Translations under genes and position numbers: made by a program
In this document: in pieces, positions 32,001-44,700 of the stretch
Layout: each line of letters starts with the position of its first letter
How positions within the stretch are numbered: position 1 is the stretch's first letter
The notes under the pieces: generated by a model
Databases searched by the model: none
Told to the model about the DNA's origin: nothing
The model's input: only the letters and a program-made list of their open reading frames with translations
Origin: Rhyacichthys aspro
Taxonomy: Eukaryota; Chordata; Actinopteri; Gobiiformes; Rhyacichthyidae
Direction: 5' to 3'
NCBI GenBank assembly: GCA_036850595.1
Contig: CM072161.1
Location: 7,213,905 to 7,277,904 of the forward strand
DNA: 64,000 nt

Positions 32001-35000
32001 GTACAGTACCATCAAATCTAAAATATGCAACACAATGCCTTAGGGGTTTCTAACATACACTCGGTGTTCCTCATTTTGACAAACACAGCCTTAAATCTTA
32101 TTGTTTGCTGTAATCCAGATTGTAGCTGTAAAGTTATGTTTGGCTAAAACAAGCTGACTTTGTATCAGAATTAAGAAGCAGGATTAGTGACTTTCTCTTA
32201 AAATGTTCAGTATAATTTCATCTGTATGTGCTTTTATTGCATGTCAAAGGTACTGTGGCAAGTGTTACATAATCTCCAAATTTGAAATTATATGCAGTCA
32301 TTTTTAAGTTAATAAGTTTTCCTGTCAGTTTACATTCATTGCCCCTCTCTAACATCTCTCGTAGAGGTATATTTAAATGGTTTGTTTTGAGCTGTATTTG
32401 GCCTCAAATAGTAGATTAAGAAGATAACTCCACACACTTTTGTTTAAGATACAGAATGTTTGTTCTTACAGCAACCAATGCCCACTTTAGTCAGTAGCAT
32501 TCATATCTTTACACCATGCAAATCTTTCACTATACACTATGTACACAGACATATTCCTCAGTGGCACATTGAGAGGTATACAGTACGTCTTTGTCCAGGT
32601 CTGGCCTCATACTGAAATCCTGCTCTTGGCCTCATACATGTTGTTGTCATATGTCCTCACATCACATGACCTAATTGTACATCTCATTAAAGCCCTTGGT
32701 CATGTCAGAACCATCAGTCCCACTGCACTACGTTTCTTTATGTTAGTATCTGTGTAATATTAGAATGGGTTACTACATTCACAAATTATAGCACTGAACA
32801 ATCGCCATTTCATAGCCTTTTTAGAAAGTTCACCCTGTCACCTAGGACTTTATGATTTTATGAGTTTTAGTGGAAAATATACTGGCTCTGTGAACATGAA
32901 CATAGAAATTTCTATTACATAAATATTTTTCCATATAAATCAAATCTGAATATATTCCATGTTATCTGTAGATGCATGCATATTATCATTATCATACTTG
33001 TCTGATTGTAATAAAATATGCATTTTATCTTACAATATAATAATTCTATAATATACACATTTCAATAAAGGGTATTGTGTACATGAAACTCTATGTTCAC
33101 ATATTTCTGGTTGATGTTTATGCATTAAAAAGCGCAGTATGAAAATGCAGATGAGTCGTGTGGTTTTTGTTTTTGATTGATGTACTTTAGAATATGATTG
33201 TTGAAATGCAATTTATTCCTCTTTATGAAAAAGGGAGTATACTGTGGATCATTTTTTAGTACCAAAAATAGTATTATAGTAAATTCCTAGTTGTCCCTCA
33301 AACTCTGCCTTCTCACACCTTCACAGTGCTTGCATAACTTCTTTCTGTCCCTCATCTAATGTTTTCCGAGTATAATTCTGCTAATATTTCACTATGAATG
33401 AACCCCTTTTACTCAATTTGGACAGTAAAACAATTTCGCAAAATGTCATATCGAATGGAAACCGCTGTGTTCTTCTACGTTAACACTAAAATGACTCTTT
33501 ATAAGCAGCATACAAACAATAACTAACTCAATAAGCACTCAGGCTTGTTTCAAAGTGCCTATAGCTTTCATCAATGCAGTCATTATCCGTACAGAGAGAA
33601 CTCCTGAATCCCATCTGTCCAATTAAACATCCAAAGCTTCAGCAGCAGTTTGTGGTCATTCTGCATCACTATCTGGTTTTCTTAGCACCATATCTTCTCT
33701 GTGATGCAATGGCTTCTTCACTGGTTATTATAATTTGGCAGACATTATTCATGATGGTGGGCAGTAGCACCAAATAGTTTCTGTTGGTTGATGGTGAGCT
33801 GTGCCACTATGCACTCTCCAAATGTATGCACGTATAAGAAAAGCTAATGCTAAAGATTTTGTGTCCTTTAAATATTGTGAAAATGAGTAAAATCACTTTT
33901 CTAACATTTTAGGGTGTGATGATGCATGTAATATAGCTTTCTTAAATTATGGCACCATTTTGTCAACATAAAAACTAAACTGACTTTGTAGCCCCGTAGT
34001 ATCTACATTATGTGTCTGTTTGAAAGGCAAAAATAACTATGTTCTACTGTGTAACGTGTAAACAAAGCCGATTAGTTGTTTACAATACAAAATACATTGT
34101 TCACATTAGGTTGCCTTCAAAGTCAGCTTTTTTTTTTTTTTCATTTCAATGGAAAGCTTGAATCAATGGAAAGTATCAAGGCTCTAGAAAATGGCCTCAC
34201 ACACTCCGAACACACAACAAATAGACATAAATAAACCAGGCAGCCAATCAGAAGCTCCTTAAGGCCAAACAAAGCCAATTTATGCCCTCTAACATGTAAA
34301 AAAAATACTATTATATACTATGGCACAAAATCCTATCCTCTGTTCTGTATGGATGTTTATTGTTTCTTTCATATTTGTTTGTTGTTGTTTTTTTGGCATT
34401 ACTTTAGTTGATTCTGAATAGGATTTGGAGCCCTCTACGCTACGTAAAGTAGAAGAACGACGTTAAATGGACACAGACGTATGGAATGGACAAGATTTTG
34501 CTCCAGTGCAAATCTCCTTTTGACATCTGAGAGCTAAAGGGCAGTTCATCGAAGCAATGTTGAATAGTTAAATTGCAATACGTATGTGTATTTGCCGTTT
34601 TTCATAGATGCATTTCATTTAAATGGTCACAGTTCACTGTAAAGTAGAACTATTTCTCCTTAGTCTGATAAATGGTGTGAAAATCAGATAAAAATGATGT
34701 ACACAATTGGAACATTATAAGAAAATAGATAATGGTTCAAGGCTAGTCAGTTCTGCTGGCTGATCCTGGTGGTGGTGTGGTTGTGTGGTCTCGTGTCCTT
34801 CGTGTTGAGGTATAGTTTAGTTTGTAAAGTAAAGGAATAGTATGTCGCAAAACAGTTAGTTACATTACAGTGAGGCGAGTTTTTCAGCAGAGAAAAGATA
34901 TTGGCGGCAGAGGTGAACCTGTAGAAGCAGTTGTAAACGTGTTTGTTTGGAAGTCAGTGCAAGAAATATGGCCCAGGTCTGAATACACTTCTTGTTAAAC

Positions 35001-35052
35001 TGGAACAAAACTGTAATAAAACTCTAATAAAAATGTTGGGGATTCATGTGTT

Positions 35053-35058
35053 TTTATT
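35053..35058 (-). terminator. igsf9b: Candidate proximal polyadenylation signal AATAAA
   Basis: TTTATT on the plus strand, about 450 bases after the igsf9b stop. Confidence 0.3.
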
Positions 35059-35501
35059 TCTATTTGGATTTGACTTTGCACTGGAGTAAAACTTTGGGAA
35101 ACTAGACGTTAAGATTGTTTAACAGTTTTAAGCTATTATTAAAGGGCAACACTACTTTATACAAAACAATCATGTTTTGGAGGGGGGGTTCAATTTGTAG
35201 CTAAATGATTTTTGTGAGGTCTAATTTGAACAATTAAGCTATATCACAATATTTCTATGACGGCTTCATTACTAAAAAGGTTTGGGCTCTTAACAGAAGT
35301 CCTCTTTAATTTTGACATAATAAACTGCTCGTTGATAAAAAACAGTAAATTAAAGAGCAAAGCAACAGACTATACAGAATCTGAATGCTTGAATTTAGTG
35401 CTGTTCTCCTCGGTAGGGTTAATATTGGTGGTTGACTGGTTTGTTGTTACTTAGTTCTGAACGGGGCATATTGCATCTCATGACCTGGACCTGAAGGGCC
35501 T

Positions 35502-35716
35502 TCAGAGCAGAGTGGCATGGTCTAGGTCTATGTTGTCCATACAGGCCAGAATAGCCTTCTGGTCCTCCTGCTGCGGCCGGCGGTAGAGCAGAGCAGAGAA
35601 ACGAGTGTACGGGTCGTGGAGGATGGGCCGTTTCTTCTTCTTCCGGAGGTAGAGAGCTTCTTCGGGCTGGAGTACCTGAGAGGTGTAGGCCTGCTGGGTC
35701 TGAGAGGTGGAAACAC
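35502..35716 (-). CDS. igsf9b: igsf9b exon (in-window 17), predicted C-terminus with PDZ ligand
   Basis: Acceptor CCTGTAG; 70 codons and stop TGA at 35504-35502. Contains EEALYLRKKKKRPILHDPY and ends DHATLL, a class I PDZ-binding pattern (T-x-hydrophobic). That suits the reported S-SCAM link of IgSF9b. Phase fits exon 16. Sequence looks strongly coding, but its gene is inferred. Confidence 0.6.
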
Positions 35717-38700
35717 CTACAGGAACGACAGGAGCGTCAGAGAAGGGTCACCAGAGACAGCTTGTGATTGTTCAGGCAAAAGAAAACATAATCAGTTAAT
35801 CAGAGTTGAAATAAATGCCAAATGGAAGCAATATGTCTTCGACGTTGGGAAGAAATTATGAATATTCTATAAATATTCTTGGATCTGAAGAGCAGAGATT
35901 TCACCCAAGGTCATGCAGGTCTGGTGTCTAAATCCATTATTATCAAATCTGACTTTTTTTTGTTTTACTATATCCATAACAGCCTTTAAACAACAATAGC
36001 CTAAAAACAAATAGCCTAAAAATAGTTAAAATAATGGCCTCAATTATTTTTTATTGTTTGACATGTACTGAGGACAACTTCTCTTTTAAAGACAAGGGCC
36101 CTGTTTCACAAAGAAGGTTGAACCAACTCAGAGTTGAAATCTTAACTCAAAGTTTTCCTACTCAAATCAGCCCAATGAGAGTTTCCTATTTCAGAAAACA
36201 GGTTTAGAGCTAGGTCGGTCATCTCTGAGTTGGTTCACTCTGAGGGAGGGATTAGTCATCAATGGAGCCAAGAAAAGAGGACAACAGTATGGCAACAGTA
36301 ATCAAACATGTTCGAGGAGAGTAAAGTCATGTGCCTATGAACAACACATTTTAAATTAAACAAGTGCAGAGTAATAGCTACACAAGTGATTCAATTGAGA
36401 AACAGTAGGAGTCAAATAAAATAAACAAATAAAAGCATATGAAATGTTACCATTCATTCATTTTTTATTGGCCTACGTTTATATCAGTGTGATGATAAAT
36501 ACTGCTTTGTGTGGTTTTGGTAAATCTGGTAAATTTGACACTTCCTTTACACAGAAACTCTTTTAATAACCTGAAATACCAGAGTTTCCCTCTTTCCAGG
36601 GTTAACATTCTCTGAGTTTGGACTAAACCTGCTTTGTGAAAAAGGGCCATGGTATATCTGAACAACCATCTCCTCAGAACATATACTATATCTTGCCACA
36701 TAAACACTAATTAGTATAATATTTAGAAAGGTGTCCCATGTGAGTTTACAGCAGCATCAGTCTCACAGTCACACATCCTGCAAACTGTGTGTTTACCATT
36801 GACATAGAAATGCTGACAAAACCAGCCAGACCTGCTTTCTTTCTCATCTTGGAGTTATTGTTGTTCATGGTCATCTTCTTGGCCTTTTTAATACGCTGGT
36901 ATCTCAGTGCATCAATCCTCTCAGACCCCGAAAGGGCACTCGCTGCACCTCGACGTTTTCTGGATAAAGAACAGAGAGAAGGAACCGCAGGTAACTCCAG
37001 GCCAAACACAATCACTGCACTGTCTGTCAGCACTACGGAGAAACCCACACAGCGCGGCTCGTGCCAAGCAAAAGGTGCAGCACATTGCAGAGAGATCAAT
37101 GTGAGACACCTGAGAAGCAAGATAAAAAATAACAACAACCAGCTGCATGATTATTCTTATGTCTTACAGAAAATGTAGTAATACTCTTTGGAGACTTTCA
37201 TATAAAAAACTAGCAGTAAAAGAATTTTGCTTGCTCAATTTGATCCAAACTATATCCAAATTGATCAAATGATACAAACATAAAGGGATGTATTAAGTTC
37301 TACTGTTTGTTAATCTACAAAAAAACACTAAAAACTATCACCATATTTACAAAAATCATCTTGAAATAAAAGTATTAAATAATGATTTATGTTTGTGCTC
37401 TAGCATTGAGCATACATTATTGTGACTGCTTTATGGGGGCGCCACATCAGCCCCACAAGTTTCTACCACAAACACACACTTGGTTTTCTCAAGGCACAGA
37501 AAACAGCAATACAGAGAGGCCATCCTGCCACCGCGGCTGCAGAGAGAAACCGAAGGCCGTTAGTAGAGAGGGAAACCACAGCTGAGCAACAAAGCATTGT
37601 CATATGTATCATAGACATGGATACTGTCTACAATGGGCTTCACCATGCTGACAGGGGGAGAGATGGCGGGAGGGGAAATGACTACTCGGGAACAGTCACA
37701 TAATGAAAATAAGCCAAAGAAAAGCGAAGCACTACGACAACAAATGTAACAATTTATCCATATAATTGTTTCTCTTTTTTTTGGAAACGGAAGAGCAATA
37801 TTTAGCGATGGCATGCATGGCAGTTTGCACATGGAACACGACTTTAAAGGGGAATACATTCAAAAGCACTTGATTGGGCAGTTTATTTAAACAAAAGGGG
37901 GTCCTCAGCCCCACTGTGTGCCCTGCTTCTCAAAGTCCTTGGCAAAATCTTTGTCCCTTAAGGAGAGGAAGAAATGCAGAAGCTGCTTTAGCAGGACACT
38001 GCGACACAAGGCAATGAGAAGTGTTCTGCAGTCCGAACTAAAAACTGCAACTGTCACTGATGTGATTAATGCTCTGCACAGATGCTTTTTTATGATTCAT
38101 GGCCATGTGCCCACCAGGAATCTTACGTTTACACTAAACCAACTGTTAGCGACTTGATGCACAATGTTGTTGCAGAAGACTCTGAGCTGGACCAGTGCTA
38201 TGAGAATTCATTCATGCTGAGCTTAAAAACTGCCAGGACCATGCAGCGTTTTGCCAATGGATGCCTCCCGGTGGACACACAGCTACAGTAACACCAGAAC
38301 ACCAATCTTACTTTCTCTACTTTTATCTTGGAAATATTTTAGATGTTGTAGTGTACTATGTAAGCGTCTGTGTCATAAACCGGAGATGTGTCACGCTTGA
38401 GAAGAATGCTAATAGTTGTCTACTACTGTTTTAATTTACAGACAAAAGGCAAAATTATTAGCATTTCTTTTTTACCCAGAGAACAGTCCATTACTTGTAC
38501 TATTAATGCTAACCTCTGATAAGGGACCAAAGGCCATTACACCATCTCCTAATAAAGTAATTCTCTAATGATCCTGCCAAACACAAGGTTTAAGTAGTGC
38601 TTACTGTGGCAAGAGATTACAGAAAAAATAAATAAAGTCATGTCAATATTAAAAACCAAAACAGACACCTGCTGCTCTACAATGTCCTGCAGTGGATGAG

Positions 38701-41700
38701 AGACGATATAGTCAAAGGACAGTAAAAACATAAAAGACTTGTCAAAAATGATAGTAAAGGGGTTTGTTGCTGTGGTGACAGGTGAAATTATGAAAAACAT
38801 TCTGCTTTCTGCCTATTAAACTTTATAGCTTAAAAACATCAGATTTCAATGTGAAATCTTTGAGACGAGGTCAAACTTGTACAAAATGGCGAGCCTGCTT
38901 TGGTAAATACATGTCTGGAACTAAGCTGTTAAAAGCAGTCATCAAACACATAGGGATTGTGTGGTATAATTTACAGGGATTGTAAGTACTATTACGTGTG
39001 CTGTATCTGTAGTATTTCGGTATTGCATTCTGTTGATACTGCATCAAATGCATCTAAAAGTAAATACATGAACCAAAACACCTCTAAATGATTTGCCTCA
39101 TGTTGGTAAATGCATTTGAATAAAGCTAACGGAAATGAATGTGGTTACTTAGCAAACCACTCAAGCATGAAATCATGTAGGTGATACATCTCTGACCTGT
39201 GTTGATGCCTAATAAATGAATATGCTTTGGTCAGAATGCACACTGTACTGAAGACTGCAGAACTCATAATGCATAGCCTCTGAGAAAAAACAAAAGGAAA
39301 GAACTCAAACTAGACGGTTGACTGAAGGAAGGAACAAATTAAACAAAGACTTAAAGTCTTGTATTCCCCTTTAAAGGACGATGTGATCAAAAGTCCCACC
39401 TGCTAACCCCCCCCTTTCAGACATGGATCCAACCCTTACCTATTGCGGTGTAGAGGACCTGGTCACAACAACGCTGCCCAGATAGCTGAGATCAATCAAA
39501 AACAAAGCAGGTAAGACTCCAGGAGTCATCAAGAACCACCATTCTGCCCTTAATTCATAATGATGGAAACATTGCAGAACATGAGAAGCGGACAGGCCCT
39601 GTGACACACTTTGCCCAACAACCTTGGCTTGGTAGTCAGACCTGGGGTGTCCCGGGGCAATTAAAAGGGTTGGGAAAGGCAAGTAGGGTAGGAGAATCTG
39701 AAAGGGTAGAAGCTAGTAGGGAGAATTGGTTAAGCAGTCAGGTTACTAAGGCCGAGCATGGGCCGCAGGGCCTGCCAAGATGAGCTCTTCTTAAGCATCC
39801 TTCTGCATGATGAAGGCATCTTCAAAAGGCTTGGAGCTAGACATAACAATGGGTGTTTTTGTTTTTTTATGTAGAATAAATTGAATGGATATTATGAGAT
39901 TCCGTCCATTTGGTGAAAGCAGGGTAACACATGATAGAGATGGAAAAACAGGGCTCCTGTGGTGAGGTCTTGCTGTTTCCCAGGCTTTAAGGGGCTTGAG
40001 CCAAACAAATTACACAATACACTGGCAGTTGTAATTTGATCAAAAAATGTAGTCATTTAGCCCCAAAAGGTCTGTAGAGTAATCTGTGAAGCAAATGCCG
40101 TTTTACTTCAAATACGCCATAATTCTGTGATTGGCTGTGTTTGTTGGATTTTTTTGAGAGAATAAGGAGCTTGCTTCACAGATGTAATGGGTGAATACAT
40201 TTAACTTGTGTCTAACATGAAAAGCAGCACTGACCGGATTAAATATGAATGAACACTTTGAGGGATAAGTAAGCACAGGTATCTTTCACAATTTCACCCA
40301 AAAAACTATCAAAATCAAATTAATATACGAACTTAACTGTAAGACTAAGATGAGTTTAGCAACGTAAATGTGAGAGCAACTCAACACATCAAAGCATTAT
40401 GGGCTGGGGCAGATGAGTCAAATGGTTTTCCCTCTCTGCATGCCTAATGCACCTACCCTGAAGCTGACAACTGGGGTGGAGAGGGCTCAGACGGAAGGAT
40501 CTCCTCCTCAGTCCTCCTCTGAGACGGCATCTGCCCAAATAAGTTGCTGCTTTCCATGGGAGGTGATGGGGACTGGGAGGCTGGGTAGCTGGCAGCGGAA
40601 GTGGCAAAGGCCATGTGGGAGCGGTAGCTGGGACTGGCTCTCCTGCTCCCCTGGCCTTGGGCAGGTGAGGAGGAGGGGGAAGATCTTCTTGAGAAGCTGG
40701 CTGTGGAAGGAGGGAGGAGGGTAATCTCAGACATCTCCGGAGGTATAGATGGTTGCATAATGCTGGGACGTGGTCTGGGACGGACTACTATCTCAGGGGA
40801 GCCCTCGTGGGAGCTAAAGGGGCTTTGGGTAAGGGGTGAGAGTCGAGAGGGCTGGAGAACCACCTGGTGTAAGCCAGAATCCATCCTACGAGCCTGTCTG
40901 GGACTGAAGCGAGGGGTGGTTTCAAACCATCGCGTGTCCAGGCTACTGAATGTGCTAGGGACAATGTGGGCCATTGGATCGGTGTAAGGCAAAACCGGCA
41001 CACCCATACCGTGGCTTGTATGTCTTAGCTGCCCTAAAGGTGCCTCTTGCATAGCTAAATGCTTGGCTGGGGAGCCATGAGGCTTGGCCTTGCTCGGAGA
41101 CTTGCTTGGGTGGCTCTTTGGGGCCTCCAGCGGCAGGACAGAAGGGTAAGTCGGCATTGGGAGAGAAGAGGGCTGGAAAGCGCTAAGGGGGAGAACATGA
41201 GGTGGGGGAGGATAAGGAGCCTCGTGGCGGAGGTGCATGGGGTGATGTGGTGGGAAAATGAACTGGGGCCCCTCAAGACTCGCAAAGGTAAAATCCAGTC
41301 CCTGCCAAATCTCCGGTGAACGAGACGTAGAGGAGAGCGTCAGAGGAAGAGGAAAACCGGAGACAGTATACTGTGGAAAATCACCCTCTCCCATCTCTTC
41401 AGGAATCATAGGGTGACCGAATGGACCCTCGGCAAGGTATGGAGGGGAGGACATGACAGAGCTGAGGGGGCTGGTTTCGGGCATGTAAAAAGGAGGAGGT
41501 GGGTCATGATCTCCTGGGGGGCCTAGATAGCCATAGAACGCCCTGTGGTGAAGAGAGCCTCGGATCTGCCCAGTGGCCTGCAGCCGACTGCTCTCCATGA
41601 TGGTCATACCTTCGAAGGGCCTGTGGAATCGTGGGCTGTAGGCCGGAGGCTGCAGGTACGACTCCTGACTGGAGATGGGGGATATCTGGTGAGGCCGTAG

Positions 41701-44700
41701 CATGGCCATAGCTGGAGGCAATGGCCTGGGATCGTCGTTCTCTTCGTCGGACTGCCGGAATTCAGGATAAAGGTCGGATTCTTCCACAAAAGGGAAGCCC
41801 TCAATGCGCCGAGGTTTAATGGACATCTCAGCATCAGAAGGATCGATGACAAAGCGACCGTCCGGGCCTCGACTTATGAGTTCAATTGGTGTTGTAGCTT
41901 CAGCTTCATGCTTCATGCTGTACTTCTTGCTTGTTATTGCTCTTTTGGTCTTCTTGTATAAAGACAGTTCCTCCTTCTTCCCTGGGCTCGGGGGTGGTTT
42001 TTTGCCACGCTGGTCATGACTGTCTTCAGATGTTTCTGATGGCGATGCCTTGGAACGAGTGCTCTCTGGGCTCACCTTTCCTGAAGACGACCTGAAGAAT
42101 AAAAATGATCTGTTATAATTACTTGTAGTATATTGAGAAGTACATAAAACCCGTTTGTAATAGCGACAATAAATAATAATGACAAAGTCACACTCAATTT
42201 GTTTAATTTAAAAGATCTTTATTAGAAATGACGGAGTTCAATATTTTGAACACATTATTTGACATGTATATGTAGCACAGAGATAAAAAAAGGGCCTAAT
42301 TATCTTGTACTGGTGTGCCAGAACTGTTATTGTTGATGCTAGTAATGCTAACTCAGTTTTGTCACTTGAAAGGAAATTTACTAATAATCGTGTATGTTTT
42401 TTAAATAAACTATAACTGCTTTAGGACATTAGCAAAAAGGTTTAAGTTAGAAGAACTTAAACTAGGTGCAAATGTTGAAAAGTTAATTTGTGACATTGTT
42501 CAGTTTTATGCTTATATGCCGTTATGTGCTGCTATAATGATATTTATGTATGTATTTCATAATTTTGTTTTGAGACACACAATACTGAAGGCAGAGGTTT
42601 TTATGGCACAGAACAAGGACTTAGACTTTTAGGAAATTTGGAGGGAACACACAAGAAGGGTTTTTCACACTCTTTATTCATGCACACTTCCAGTACAACT
42701 ATGAAAGACCAAACTGACAACAACAAACTGGGTTGACTTTCACCAGAATTGTGCCACTAAACACTAAATATTTGAATTAGTAACTATTAATAAAAAGCCA
42801 AAACTTTAACACAGCATTTATGCACTAAACAGTGCAAAGCGACACGTCTGTTGACGTATTTTACATTTAACGTACTTTAAATTGAAACATGTTCAGTAAT
42901 TATCTTAGTCATGTAACACAGTTTTCCAAGTTGACTATTATTGGATATAATGGGTATAAAAAGTGTGACTGAAATGCATAATTGTATGGCTCCACCATTT
43001 GAATTGTTGTATATATAGCGCCACAAGATAATTAAAATAATAAAACAAGGCTTAATCAACTAAGTGACTAACAATAAATAGTTCAGTACACTATCAGTTG
43101 TTACACATTTGTTTTCTGCAAAAACATGCTGTAGTGATCTACCATCCACAGTGTGAAAGACAGGAGCTAGTCTGCGTGCACAAAAACTGTTTTTTATTTT
43201 AACTCTAAAAATGATGTTTAAATCCACCAACATATAATGCTTTGTGCAATTTGTTTATGAAGCTATTTATGAAACCACAGCTTATTTGGGTGGCAGCAAA
43301 TCCAGAACTTGCTCAACCAATGACCTATGTACTATGTCATGATGTGTTTCACCTTTTTAAGGGCATAAATAATGTTGACCTACTACCTTAAGGTAAGTTT
43401 CTTACAGAATTCCTATTAAACTGTTGCTGGCATAAAAAGCAGTCTTAACCATTTCCACAGGCAAATGTGAATGAGTGGTGTGGTGGCCTCTGTTTAAAAG
43501 GAGGAAAGGTGAGGAAGCACAACAAAGTGAATCACAATCTAAACACACAAAACTAAAAAAGTGCACGAAACATAAAACAGTATGTGTTCAGAGGGAAAGT
43601 CAGAGTGTTCGATAAGAAATGTATTCATTACTGATTGACACAAGCAGAACTATGACTTTCCCTTATTAAATAAACAAATACAACCAGTACAGAAGTTAAA
43701 ATGCTCTATATACTTATAGGACCAGTGAGATACTGTGTATGTAAAAAAAATAAATATGTACAATACTGACTTTGCGGTATAATACATTCTTATAAAGCTT
43801 GCATTTTCACACAGAATTATACTTTTTTTTTAAACAATTATACTGTGCTTTGCCTTTCACCTTTTTAGAAAAAATAAAGCTATGAAGCAGAAAGACAGGT
43901 GATCTTTCCTTGAGCGGAATATCTAAATAGTTTTAATTCTTGTAAAAGGTGAACTTTAAAATCAGTTTGTGTTTACTCAAGACGCCCAGTGTTGTTGTTG
44001 CGTTGTGGAGACATTTGGGCCAACATGCAGCTGGGTCGGGATTCGGGAAGGCTCGGAACTCAACCAAAGTGGGGGGTAAAAACAGTGAGCAAGTACACAG
44101 GGTATTGGCTGGCACACTCACTGAGGACTGGAAGGATGGGGCCTGTACCTGCTCGCGTCAAGCCCCTCCCAGTAGGGTTCAACACTGGCTATGAGGCTAA
44201 GTGGACTCCTGAAAGATGTGGACATAAACAGGAAGGCTGTCGCTCAGTAAAAGGGTTATCAAGAAGTAGGTTTATAGTAAGGAAGAGAGATAAACAAGGT
44301 GAAGAAATACTGAAGTTTGAGAAAAATGTGGTCAAAGAGGACAAACACAAGCAAAGAAACTGTATGTGTTCACATTAACAACAGTAATAAGCTCCCATGT
44401 TAGTTGCTTTTATTTTAAACACAAGAAAAAATTGGGCTGGAGGAAAAAGTAAGACTGGAAAATTCGAAGAAACACTTATTTTGTCAAACGAGTTGATGTT
44501 TTTTCGGTCGACGGATCACGTTCTGCTGACAGCCATGCAGCCCACATACCTGCAGAGTCTTGTCACAGTCGGAAAGGAACACCTATTGTTAGGATCCACA
44601 CACACGACTCATATTTACTGTGTCTGATCTGACAGGACCGAAAACTAACAATGTGTTTTTATTTTTAACCTAACACAAACAGGATTATGCTATTAAGATA

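Larger units (their letters stand above)
29015..35501 (-). other. igsf9b: Probable long 3'UTR of igsf9b
   Basis: 6.5 kb without a credible coding exon on either strand, directly downstream of the stop at 35502. A minus-strand ATTAAA (plus TTTAAT, 29035-29040) could give the distal end; a closer AATAAA at about 35053-35058 could give a short form. Long 3'UTRs are common in synaptic genes. The extent is inference; an unrecognised non-coding gene is possible. A (GT)n-like run lies near 30103-30133 and a stem-forming TTTCCCAA/TTGGGAAA at 30635-30659. Confidence 0.4.

Noticed and set aside
37918..38291. Two overlapping plus-strand open frames of 79 and 69 codons
   Set aside because: The second looks protein-like but has no recognised family or splice context; frames of this size are expected by chance. 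The minus-strand reading of part of this stretch is kept as a finding.
40413..42019. Several plus-strand and other-frame open frames across 40.4-42.0 kb
   Set aside because: They are antisense or off-frame shadows of the 1635-base igsf9b cytoplasmic exon, whose own frame matches IGSF9B throughout.
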